Source: an uncultured Roseburia sp. (lineage in GTDB: Bacteria; Bacillota; Clostridia; Lachnospirales; Lachnospiraceae). From it: DNA of 18,720 nucleotides. Shown piece by piece: positions 8,829-15,345 of this stretch (the stretch's first letter is position 1; every line of letters begins with the position of its first letter). A program made the translations under genes and the position numbers. The DNA lies in contig CAJTYI010000063.1 in assembly GCA_910584215.1 (NCBI GenBank), positions 1 through 18,720 on the forward strand. Reading direction: 5' to 3'. The notes below the pieces were generated by a model. The model saw only the letters and a program-made list of their open reading frames with translations. It did no database searches and was not told where the DNA came from.

Positions 8829-8852
8829 CTGTGAAAAATCTATTTTTCACAG
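8829..8852. repeat. Perfect 24-bp palindromic site upstream of purE
   Basis: Arms CTGTGAAAAAT and ATTTTTCACAG are exact reverse complements, 11 bp each, around a 2-bp centre. The site lies 55-78 bp before the purE start and after the aminopeptidase stop. There is no T-run directly after it on the minus strand, so it is a poor terminator in the purE direction. A dyad operator for a purine regulator or an mRNA hairpin is possible. Confidence 0.6.
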
Positions 8853-8920
8853 TATCCTGTTTTTTTTATCTGTCTCTTCACTATCGTTTATGGCAGAGCA
8901 TTTCCTGTCCTTTGCCACAT

Positions 8921-10936
8921 CTAATCGAACGGACGGTTCAATTCCTCCGTCCCCGGCAGAACAAATCTGCCCCCTGCGATAATATCCTCACTGCTTCCAT
9001 CTGCACGCAGCACCGTCACCCGGTCAAGCTCATCATACGGTATCGTGATATCGGTATGACAGTTAAAATATGCGTGCTCTGCGTCCGTCTTGTATTGCAT
9101 GGATATCTCGTTTGCCCGCGCCACAATCGCCTTGCCGTCAGGATTGTAGGTCATTATGTCCTCCTCATGGCTGTAGCAGGTGTCTCCGACCGCAAAATGC
9201 GGGCCTGTTTTTTCCGCAATCAAAATCGGCAGCTTGTCCGCAATCTGATAATCCCTCGCCATGCGGTATGCCGTCGTGTTCGTTCCGATGGCGAACTCCC
9301 CCATCGGCAGCATATCATGATGCATCAACACATTATTCCTGATATACTTCCTGTTTTCTTCCTCGCTCTCAAAATTCGCACATGTGTAATCGGTCGTCTT
9401 TCCGTCTTTAAAATCAATCTCAAGGTTTTTAAAGCAAAGACCGTTCAGATATACCTGGCTGACAAATAGTTTTCCACATGTGCCTAAGAGTACCGGCGAG
9501 GTAAACACCTCCCCGACCGGAATGTTGACGTCCGCCACACAGTTTTCAAACGCCGTCTCTTTGTCTCTGTCCGCAAGCGGATAAATCTTTACATACAGAT
9601 CGGTCTTGTTTCCGCTTCTGCCGGTAATATGCACACGCTCCGCCGTATCGAGCACATCAATGATCTTCTGCTGCATGTCACGGTACAGATTATAATCGAG
9701 CGTGTTTATTTTCATGGTCTCGCGAAAGATCTCCTGATACCGGTCTCCAATCTGTGGTATCGGAAAGGCGATGATCGTAAAGCTGCGCTCATCCCCTTTG
9801 ATATATTGGTTCGTCAGCTGTCCCGCCGCCCCCATCTCATAGACGCGCAGCTGCTGTTGTTTCTCGCTATAGCGGATCGCTTCTTTTTTCTGCTCGGGCG
9901 CAAAGGGTTCCTCCCCGAACACTTCGATTACCGCAGGACCCGCGTGCTCCGCAGCCATTTTTTTGTTTTCCTCAAAATATGTTCTTTTTACCTCAAGGCA
10001 ACGCTCGACATAAGCCTTGTCAAAATAGTAGGCCCGGTCTTCCTTATGATCAAAATCATACTGCCGGTTCGGCGACACACTCTGCGCGGACATCGTCGCC
10101 TTTAAGCCGAGCTTTTGCAGGTTAAGAACGGCGCTTCGCACCATTCGCTCAAAGCCGATCGGATAACGTATCTGCGCCGTTTTCTTTTTCCCTAAATCTT
10201 TCCCCGTCACTTCAAAACCGATGCGGTATCCCTCCGTGAACGTGGCCGCCATTTTTTCAATTTCTTCCTCGGTAAGAGACCCAAAAAACTCCGCCGTCTT
10301 GCGCTCATTTTCCCCGATATAAGCGCCATAAAGATAGAGATAACGAAGATCGGTAAGATCGGCCTCCATGACGATACATGACTCGAAATCTTCCCTGGCA
10401 TCGATCAACCGGCGAAGATTTTCTTCCTCAAAGATCTCGCTGTAATCGTGAAAATAAGAACAGATATCGGCTCTGACTTCCTCTTCCTCCCCGTTTTCCA
10501 AACAATTGTAAACCTCGATCAGCAGTTCAAAGACAATCACCAGCCGCTGCCCGTTGCCAAGAAAAGCGCTTCGGATTGCGCCTCTGATATGCGCATAAAG
10601 AAGCGAGAGCGCCTTTCCAAGCTGTCCAAGCCGCTGCACCGCGTAAGCGGGATTCGCAAAGCTCTGCCCGTAATTTTTCTTCTCTGCAATCTCCGCATAG
10701 AGCGACTCATTCCACTGCGCCAGCTGCGTTTCACTGCATTTGGCAAGAGCGCCGCTTACTTTCATTCGGTAAATCTCTGCAAGCCCGCCGCACAACAACG
10801 CCGCCGACCGAAAATAATCACCGAGCGCTCCCGTCAAAGCATCGTCCTGTCCAATCTCTTCGATACGACTGCTCGCCAGAACGAATCTCTCTTTTGTCGC
10901 CTCGTTTGTCTCTCTGTATATGTCCTGATATCCCAT
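8921..10936 (-). CDS. M29-type metallo-aminopeptidase with long N-terminal extension
   Basis: Predicted cytoplasmic leucyl-type aminopeptidase, 671 residues. The C-terminal part (about 380-671) has the M29 (AmpS/PepS) metal site: NIPVGEVFTSP (E476), MGEFAIGTNTTAYR (E547), GPHFAVGDTCY (H580) and NCHTDITIP (H627, D629). The likely catalytic Tyr588 follows H580 by eight residues, one more than I recall for AmpS. Family members are usually about 410 residues; this one carries some 300 extra mostly helical, acidic N-terminal residues with no motif I recognise. There is no signal peptide. The start at 10936 has GGAAGGG five bases upstream. It follows the small membrane protein gene by 53 bp and lies 146 bp before purE. 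Confidence 0.85.
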   Translation of the reverse strand: MGYQDIYRETNEATKERFVLASSRIEEIGQDDALTGALGDYFRSAALLCGGLAEIYRMKVSGALAKCSETQLAQWNESLYAEIAEKKNYGQSFANPAYAVQRLGQLGKALSLLYAHIRGAIRSAFLGNGQRLVIVFELLIEVYNCLENGEEEEVRADICSYFHDYSEIFEEENLRRLIDAREDFESCIVMEADLTDLRYLYLYGAYIGENERKTAEFFGSLTEEEIEKMAATFTEGYRIGFEVTGKDLGKKKTAQIRYPIGFERMVRSAVLNLQKLGLKATMSAQSVSPNRQYDFDHKEDRAYYFDKAYVERCLEVKRTYFEENKKMAAEHAGPAVIEVFGEEPFAPEQKKEAIRYSEKQQQLRVYEMGAAGQLTNQYIKGDERSFTIIAFPIPQIGDRYQEIFRETMKINTLDYNLYRDMQQKIIDVLDTAERVHITGRSGNKTDLYVKIYPLADRDKETAFENCVADVNIPVGEVFTSPVLLGTCGKLFVSQVYLNGLCFKNLEIDFKDGKTTDYTCANFESEEENRKYIRNNVLMHHDMLPMGEFAIGTNTTAYRMARDYQIADKLPILIAEKTGPHFAVGDTCYSHEEDIMTYNPDGKAIVARANEISMQYKTDAEHAYFNCHTDITIPYDELDRVTVLRADGSSEDIIAGGRFVLPGTEELNRPFD

Positions 10937-10989
10937 ATAGACCCTTCCTGTCCATGATTATAATGCCAACAATAAAAACTTATTGTTTC

Positions 10990-11313
10990 CTATAATAAGA
11001 ATCCCACCACATATAAAGTAATCCACACACCCGTGACCAAAAAAGACGATAATGTGGCGAGATAAGGGAAAATTTTAAAGGAATTCTCCTCTCGAAGGCT
11101 CATAATCGCGAGTATGAAGGCCAATACGCCAAGCAGCATCGACGCCACCCCGGCGCTTCCCAGATAAAGGTTCACGCTGCCCCTGCTTTGGTACGCACAC
11201 CACACCACCGCAGCGAAAATCCCCGCAGAAATACACGCCAGTAAAAACGAAAAAATCCCCCGCACAGACTGCTTTTTTTCTGTAAACTTGTAACCTCTTC
11301 TACGACGTGCCAG
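10990..11313 (-). CDS. Small two- to three-helix membrane protein, probable CTG start
   Basis: The core (GTG at 11265 onward) is 91 residues with hydrophobic segments around IFSFLLACISAGIFAAVVW, SMLLGVLAFILAIMSL and LSSFLVTGVWITLYVVGFLL. Function unknown; the layout resembles a family of small membrane proteins common in Lachnospiraceae (possibly DUF6142, from memory). The frame stays open upstream, and a CTG at 11311-11313 sits seven bases after a strong GAGGAGGG. Starting there adds a basic tail, ARRRRGYKFTEKKQS, a credible cytoplasmic anchor, while the GTG at 11265 has no ribosome binding site. I therefore give 107 residues from the CTG. The basic tail and the outer charges suggest an inside N-terminus. 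Confidence 0.75.
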   Translation of the reverse strand: MARRRRGYKFTEKKQSVRGIFSFLLACISAGIFAAVVWCAYQSRGSVNLYLGSAGVASMLLGVLAFILAIMSLREENSFKIFPYLATLSSFLVTGVWITLYVVGFLL

Positions 11314-11391
11314 TTGTTTTCCCTCCTCGTTAGTATATCTATTTTGTTATAAATTTACACCTATGTTATGATCGCAGCAATTTCATTCTTT

Positions 11392-11874
11392 TTACTGTTC
11401 TAACTCAGTTTTAGACAAGGGGCTTTCCCCGCGTTTTTTCCGGTGGATATAACAGTAATACACGGCATATCCACATGCGGCGCCGATGGTATTGAGTAAA
11501 AGGTCATCCACATCAAAACTGCCCACTTTTGAGACGAGCTGCACCAGCTCCACGCAAAGGCTGAAATCAAATCCCAACAGCGTCGTGCGCCAGAAACTTC
11601 TCGCCCGCTTTGAAAAAATCGGCAAAAAAGCGCCGTACGGCACAAATGCCGCGACGTTTCCCACTATATTCATCAGTACAACGCCGATTCCAAGCTTTCT
11701 CCAATAGTGAAGGAATCGCCAGATTTCCTTGAATGGAACCAGGTTATAATGATATTGTCTCTCACTGTATGTCCTTCCCATCTCCTCCGAAAAAAAAAGG
11801 AAATAGCAGAGCACAATCAGATAAGCGGCAAACAGAACGCCCGCGAGCAATCGCTTTTTTTTAATGGCAGCCAT
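11392..11874 (-). CDS. VanZ-like family membrane protein
   Basis: A 160-residue integral membrane protein. The VanZ-like pattern is visible: an N-terminal helix (LLAGVLFAAYLIVLCYFLFF), YNLVPFKEI after it, NIVGNVAAFVPYGAFLP, LGFDFSLCVELVQL, then the hallmark VGSFDVDDLLLNTIGAACGY and a basic C-terminus. VanZ in the vancomycin cluster gives low-level teicoplanin resistance, but chromosomal relatives mostly have no known role, so resistance should not be assumed. The ATG at 11874 lies inside the end of pyrE (14-bp overlap) and lacks a clear ribosome binding site, which points to translational coupling. A longer in-frame opening to 12045 would overlap pyrE more deeply and is not supported. Confidence 0.87.
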   Translation of the reverse strand: MAAIKKKRLLAGVLFAAYLIVLCYFLFFSEEMGRTYSERQYHYNLVPFKEIWRFLHYWRKLGIGVVLMNIVGNVAAFVPYGAFLPIFSKRARSFWRTTLLGFDFSLCVELVQLVSKVGSFDVDDLLLNTIGAACGYAVYYCYIHRKKRGESPLSKTELEQ

Positions 11875-12538
11875 ACTGCTTGTAATATTCGTCAATTGCA
11901 GCTTTGATTTCATCGTTGATGACAACACGCCCCTGGCATGGACGATTGTACAGATGTTCCACAACTTCCTCCATCGTAACAATTGCATTGGCGTCAAAGC
12001 CGTAATTCTCCCTGATCTCATCGAGCGCACTCTTCTCGCCGCCAAGACCTTTCTCCATACGGTTTAAAGATACCATAAGCCCTAAGACCGTGACGTCTCC
12101 CTGAGCCTTTACGATCGGAAATGTCTCTTCGATCGACTTGCCGGAAGTGGTAACGTCCTCAATGATAACCACGCGATCACCGTCCTTTATCTTACTTCCC
12201 AGTAAGATGCCCGCATCACCGTGATCTTTTACCTCCTTGCGGTTCGAGCAATAGCGAATCTCCTTTCCGTATAATCTGGAAAATGCGATCGTTGCCGCCA
12301 CGGCAAGCGGGATTCCTTTGTACGCCGGTCCAAACAACACGTCAAAATCTTCTCCGTAGTGCTCATGAATCGCCCGCGCATAGTATTCGCCAAGACGCAT
12401 CAGCTGACTTCCGGTGACATAAGCGCCCGCGTTCATGAAAAACGGAGACTTTCTGCCGCTTTTGAGTGTAAATTCGCCGAATTTTAGGACATCGCTCTCC
12501 ACCATAAATTCAATAAATTCCGATTTGTACTGTTCCAT
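11861..12538 (-). CDS. pyrE: Orotate phosphoribosyltransferase
   Basis: Fifth step of pyrimidine synthesis, joining orotate to PRPP to give OMP. The 225 residues fit the family. FTLKSGRKSPFFMNAGAY is the N-terminal orotate-side signature, FGPAYKGIPLA and YCSNRKEVKDHGDAG follow, and RVVIIEDVTTSGKS (122-134) is the PRPP-binding loop. The start at 12538 has AGGAGG ten bases upstream. A good promoter lies 78-106 bp upstream. It is not next to other pyr genes here; its partner in the operon is the VanZ-like gene. I see no PyrR-type attenuator in the roughly 70-base leader. Confidence 0.97.
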   Translation of the reverse strand: MEQYKSEFIEFMVESDVLKFGEFTLKSGRKSPFFMNAGAYVTGSQLMRLGEYYARAIHEHYGEDFDVLFGPAYKGIPLAVAATIAFSRLYGKEIRYCSNRKEVKDHGDAGILLGSKIKDGDRVVIIEDVTTSGKSIEETFPIVKAQGDVTVLGLMVSLNRMEKGLGGEKSALDEIRENYGFDANAIVTMEEVVEHLYNRPCQGRVVINDEIKAAIDEYYKQYGCH

Positions 12539-12615
12539 TTATAAAAAACCTCCTGCTTTTGACACCACTGGTTACCTTATTTATCGCTTCTCGTTCGTAG
12601 AATAATGCTTTAACC

Positions 12616-12644
12616 ATTCTAGCATATAACCGATTAATTGGCAA
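12616..12644 (-). promoter_or_regulatory. Promoter of pyrE
   Basis: -35 TTGCCA (12639-12644), 17-bp spacer, -10 TAGAAT (12616-12621) preceded by TGC, an extended -10. The predicted start is near 12609, giving a leader of about 70 bases before the pyrE ATG. Confidence 0.75.
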
Positions 12645-12711
12645 TCAGTTTGCAGAAGTTGTTGCGGCACTAATTTTGTGCATTTTCAGTCTAGCCTCAG
12701 TGCTCTTGGCT

Positions 12712-12720
12712 TGGTATAAT
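12712..12720 (+). promoter_or_regulatory. Extended -10 promoter of the TetR gene
   Basis: TGGTATAAT is a consensus extended -10 element. No good -35 is found 16-18 bp upstream, which fits an extended -10 promoter. It would give a leader of roughly 90 bases for the regulator gene and is divergent from the pyrE promoter. Confidence 0.65.
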
Positions 12721-12740
12721 AGAAGTAACATAGAAGTAAC
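12719..12740 (+). repeat. Tandem 11-bp direct repeat at the TetR promoter
   Basis: ATAGAAGTAAC occurs twice back to back (12719-12729 and 12730-12740). The first copy overlaps the last two bases of the -10 and both cover the predicted transcription start, so it could bind a regulator or influence initiation. Confidence 0.6.
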
Positions 12741-12776
12741 GATGATATAGCCTCACGCAAAGCTGCCAAGGCACCC

Positions 12777-12798
12777 AAACGTATGTAAACGTACTTAC
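12777..12798 (+). promoter_or_regulatory. Candidate operator of the TetR regulator
   Basis: An imperfect dyad GTATGTAAACGTACTTAC (12781-12798) fits GTA-N-GTA-N4-TAC-N-TAC, with 12 of 18 positions symmetric. The same stretch holds AAACGTA twice with a 10-bp period (12777 and 12787). It lies between promoter and ribosome binding site of the regulator, so autoregulation is likely. I did not find a matching dyad upstream of the condensation or hydrolase genes. Confidence 0.5.
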
Positions 12799-12819
12799 GG
12801 TGCAGAAAGGAATCCTGCT

Positions 12820-13398
12820 ATGATCAGTGACATACAAGACGAGCGGTATCATGTCGCCGACGAAGCCATCTATGACGCATTTTTTTTAGTGCTCAAAGAA
12901 AAAGATATCGATAAAATAACCGTTTCTGACGTCATAAAAAGAGCCGGAATCGTCCGCAGCACGTTCTACAACCACTACGAAAATATTCCGGCTCTTGTGA
13001 GCGCCATTGAGGATAAGACCATAAAGGATATCTTTTCCCTGATGGAAACCTTTCACCCCAAAAGTGATAAGGAAATTTGCAAATCTTATTTTTTAACCAT
13101 CTGTGAGTACACCACGACCAATCTGTTTTTAGCCAACCTCCTCAAGAATCCAGGAGGCGAGCCGTTTTTTGAAAAGCTGATTACCATGTTTCACTGTTAT
13201 GTCGCCAGGGTAACGCAGGACACCACGCCTCCCCGCCACAGCAAGGAAGCATTTTCTTATATGATCGCCTGCGTGATCGGCAGCACCATCGGCGTGCTGC
13301 ACAAGTGGAGCACAGAGAATTTTCAGGCTCCAGCCGACAAAGTCGCCGATCTTTTAACCCAGTCCTTTATGGCCGTCATGCTCCCTTTTATCACATAG
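12820..13398 (+). CDS. TetR/AcrR-family transcriptional regulator
   Basis: A 192-residue DNA-binding repressor and the only clear plus-strand gene. The N-terminal helix-turn-helix is ITVSDVIKRAGIVRSTFYNHYENIPAL (about residues 34-60), preceded by the helix AIYDAFFLVLKEKDI. The rest is a helical ligand and dimer domain with no diagnostic motif (ending FMAVMLPFIT). The start ATG has AAAGGAA eight to nine bases upstream. The gene converges on the acyl-adenylate ligase gene and overlaps it by 8 bp, and its promoter diverges from that of pyrE. Its position makes control of the adjoining split NRPS-like genes a natural guess, but the only operator-like site I see is its own. Confidence 0.92.
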   Translation: MISDIQDERYHVADEAIYDAFFLVLKEKDIDKITVSDVIKRAGIVRSTFYNHYENIPALVSAIEDKTIKDIFSLMETFHPKSDKEICKSYFLTICEYTTTNLFLANLLKNPGGEPFFEKLITMFHCYVARVTQDTTPPRHSKEAFSYMIACVIGSTIGVLHKWSTENFQAPADKVADLLTQSFMAVMLPFIT

Positions 13399-14947
13399 GA
13401 AGCGGCTCGTCAATCAAAGCTTCCTGCCGCTTGATCTTCTTTGTCGAGCTGCGCACAAACGGATTTTTTCGCACAACGAGCCCCGTAATCTGACGGTAGG
13501 TGGGCTGGGACTTGTTATACTGGTCCAAAAATTCCTGTATTCCTGCCCGAACTTCCTCTTCCTTTAGACCCTTGGCCTGAACGACTTCCATATCAGGATA
13601 AATCCTCGCCGTCAGACCGTTATTCTCACCCGTGACGATCACTTCGCCGACCAGCGCGCCGAGCGCCAGTTTGTTTTCAATCTCCTCCGGCGAAATATTC
13701 TCGCCATTGGAAAGAATAATCAGGTTCTTCACACGCCCGTTGATAAACAAAAAACCGTCTTCATCGAGATATCCCTTGTCTCCGGTATGTAGCCAGCCGT
13801 CCTTTAATGTCTCGGCGGTCTCCTCCGGCATCTGATAATATCCTTTCATGACGCTGCTTCCTTTTACCAGAATCTCCCCGTTATCAAATGCAATCTCGGC
13901 GTTGGCGAGCGGACGTCCGATGGAACCCGGCTTATGGTCTCCCGGCATATTCGAGCTGATGACCGGTGAACATTCCGACATACCGTATCCCTCGTAGATA
14001 TTCACGCCGTATTCCGCAAACCGCTCGATATAATAGGGGTCAAGATGCGCCCCTCCGGTAAATATAATTTTCAGCCTGCCGCCAAATACATTCGCCGCCA
14101 GAGCCTGTTTGGGAATCGCCGGGTCAGCCGCCGCAAGTCTCTTATAGATTGTCTCCACCATCATCGGAACCATTAGAATCACCTCCGGCTGAAAGACACC
14201 CATATTTTTTACCAGATGCAGCAGAGAATCGTTAATACAAACAGTAGCGCCAAGTGAAAATCCCTTGAGCCAGTCCATCACCAGGCAGAATGCATGGTGA
14301 ATCGGCAATACGCTGAGCATAACGGTGCCGGGGTCAGCAGTGTAGTTGACAGCATTCACGTTCGTCGCCAGATTATTCTGTGTCAACATAACCCCTTTGC
14401 TCTTTCCGGTCGTGCCTGACGTAAAAATAATAGTCGCCACATCATCCGCAGACGGCCGCTTAGCGTCATCCTGACTGTTTTCTCCTGCCCTCTTTAATTC
14501 TGTCAGAGACGCCACTTTCTCATCGACAGCTTCCGTCTCCTCCTCCTTTAGCATCCAGATTTTTCTAAGCTTCGGGCACTCTGCCAAAACTGCGCCCAAA
14601 AGCGCCTGGTTCTTCGGGCTTAAAAAGAGCGCTTCCGCGTCCGACCGGTTGATAAGATCAATCAAATCCTCGCCCGGAAGCCCCGCATCGAGCGGCACTG
14701 CAACCGTATTGCCGGTGACAACCGCCAGGTAGCTTTCTATCCATTCCACGGAACTGGTGCCGATCAAAGCAATATGCTTTCCCTGGAATCCCTCTGCAAG
14801 CAGTCCCTTTCTTATCGTCACCACATGTCCTGCCAGCTCATGGTAGCTTCTCTCCAGGATTTCTTTTTTATGCAGCCACTTTACCGCTTTGATCTCGGCA
14901 AAATCTTCTTCACTTTTTTCTAAGATATCTCGAATCAACATTCCCAT
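13391..14947 (-). CDS. Stand-alone acyl-adenylating ligase (acyl-CoA synthetase/NRPS A-domain type)
   Basis: ANL-superfamily enzyme of 518 residues. It should activate a carboxylic acid as acyl-AMP and pass it to a thiol, here most likely the phosphopantetheine of the neighbouring carrier protein. Visible motifs are TIIFTSGTTGKSKGVML (173-188), GAHLDPYYIERF, YEGYGMSECSP (318-328), GWLHTGDKGYLDEDGFLFINGR (384-405) with the hinge region after it, and STKKIKR near the C-terminus with the likely catalytic Lys504. The substrate pocket does not show the amino-acid-binding Asp I would expect in an amino-acid A domain, and overall it reads more like fatty-acid ligases; this is judgement by eye. The start is 8 bp after the ACP stop, and the GGAGGGG that serves it is inside the ACP tail. 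The stop overlaps the convergent tetR stop. Confidence 0.92.
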   Translation of the reverse strand: MGMLIRDILEKSEEDFAEIKAVKWLHKKEILERSYHELAGHVVTIRKGLLAEGFQGKHIALIGTSSVEWIESYLAVVTGNTVAVPLDAGLPGEDLIDLINRSDAEALFLSPKNQALLGAVLAECPKLRKIWMLKEEETEAVDEKVASLTELKRAGENSQDDAKRPSADDVATIIFTSGTTGKSKGVMLTQNNLATNVNAVNYTADPGTVMLSVLPIHHAFCLVMDWLKGFSLGATVCINDSLLHLVKNMGVFQPEVILMVPMMVETIYKRLAAADPAIPKQALAANVFGGRLKIIFTGGAHLDPYYIERFAEYGVNIYEGYGMSECSPVISSNMPGDHKPGSIGRPLANAEIAFDNGEILVKGSSVMKGYYQMPEETAETLKDGWLHTGDKGYLDEDGFLFINGRVKNLIILSNGENISPEEIENKLALGALVGEVIVTGENNGLTARIYPDMEVVQAKGLKEEEVRAGIQEFLDQYNKSQPTYRQITGLVVRKNPFVRSSTKKIKRQEALIDEPLPM

Positions 14948-14955
14948 AATTATCT

Positions 14956-15195
14956 TTACCCCTCCTGCTGCAACTTATCCAATAATTCCAACGCCTGCGC
15001 GATCGAAACAACCTCAAGCGCATTTTCTTCCTCAAGCTCAATGTCAAACGTGTCTTCCAGTTCTCCCAGAAAAGACATAAAATCAAGGGAACTAAAGCCC
15101 AGATCTTCCCTAAATCTCATATCATTTGTCATGTCCTCCGGTTTTACCTCGCAATACTGTGCCACAATCGTTTTAAACTGCAATTCCTGATTCAT
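14956..15195 (-). CDS. Stand-alone acyl/peptidyl carrier protein
   Basis: A 79-residue acidic carrier protein. The attachment motif is EDLGFSSLDFMSFL; Ser36 (second serine of FSSL) is the expected 4'-phosphopantetheine site. The four-helix layout and the acidic helix II-III (ELEDTFDIELEEENALEVVS) match acyl carrier proteins. The start has AAGGAGG four to five bases upstream. It lies between the condensation gene (150-bp gap holding a large hairpin) and the ligase gene (8-bp gap), so it is most likely the dedicated carrier of this set and not the fatty-acid-synthesis ACP, which normally sits with fab genes. No phosphopantetheinyl transferase is in the window. Confidence 0.94.
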   Translation of the reverse strand: MNQELQFKTIVAQYCEVKPEDMTNDMRFREDLGFSSLDFMSFLGELEDTFDIELEEENALEVVSIAQALELLDKLQQEG

Positions 15196-15218
15196 TTTTC
15201 CTCCTTATTCTAGTTCCA

Positions 15219-15340
15219 CATCATCCCCTCCGATGCCGCTTGGCAGAGTCGTTTGCGGCCGCCAACTACACGCGTTCGCAAACGCTCTGGGCATCGTATG
15301 GGATGATGCTGTTTTTCCGCTATTAAGTTTTGCATCATCC
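15219..15340 (-). repeat. Large inverted-repeat element with two competing stems
   Basis: Between the condensation stop and the carrier start. Stem B spans 15219-15308: minus-strand blocks CATCATCCC, CGATGCC, CAGAG and CGTTTGCG pair with CGCAAACG, CTCTG, GGCATCG and GGGATGATG. That is 29 Watson-Crick pairs, with a 3x3 internal loop, a 6-base bulge, a single-base bulge and a 19-base loop holding part of a GCGGCCGC. Stem A is GGATGATGC (15332-15340) with GCATCATCC (15301-15309), nine pairs around a 22-base loop. Both stems use the strand at 15301-15308, so they exclude each other. Stem B ends about 12 bases before the carrier gene's AAGGAGG. There is no T-run, so it is not an ordinary terminator. 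It may be a regulatory or processing RNA structure or a REP/MITE-like repeat. Confidence 0.8.
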
Positions 15341-15345
15341 TAAAT

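Noticed and set aside
8775..8920. Purine or PRPP riboswitch before purE
   Set aside because: I could not find the conserved core of known classes; only the palindrome and a GC hairpin are present.
8825..9469. 214-codon plus-strand open frame
   Set aside because: It is antisense to the aminopeptidase C-terminus, which carries the metal site; composition is that of a shadow frame.
11392..11874. Glycopeptide resistance locus because of the VanZ-like gene
   Set aside because: No vanH, vanA/B, vanX or two-component genes are nearby; VanZ-like proteins are common chromosomal genes of unknown role.
11875..12045. Longer start for the VanZ-like gene
   Set aside because: It would overlap pyrE by about 185 bp and adds an arginine-rich stretch unlike VanZ proteins.
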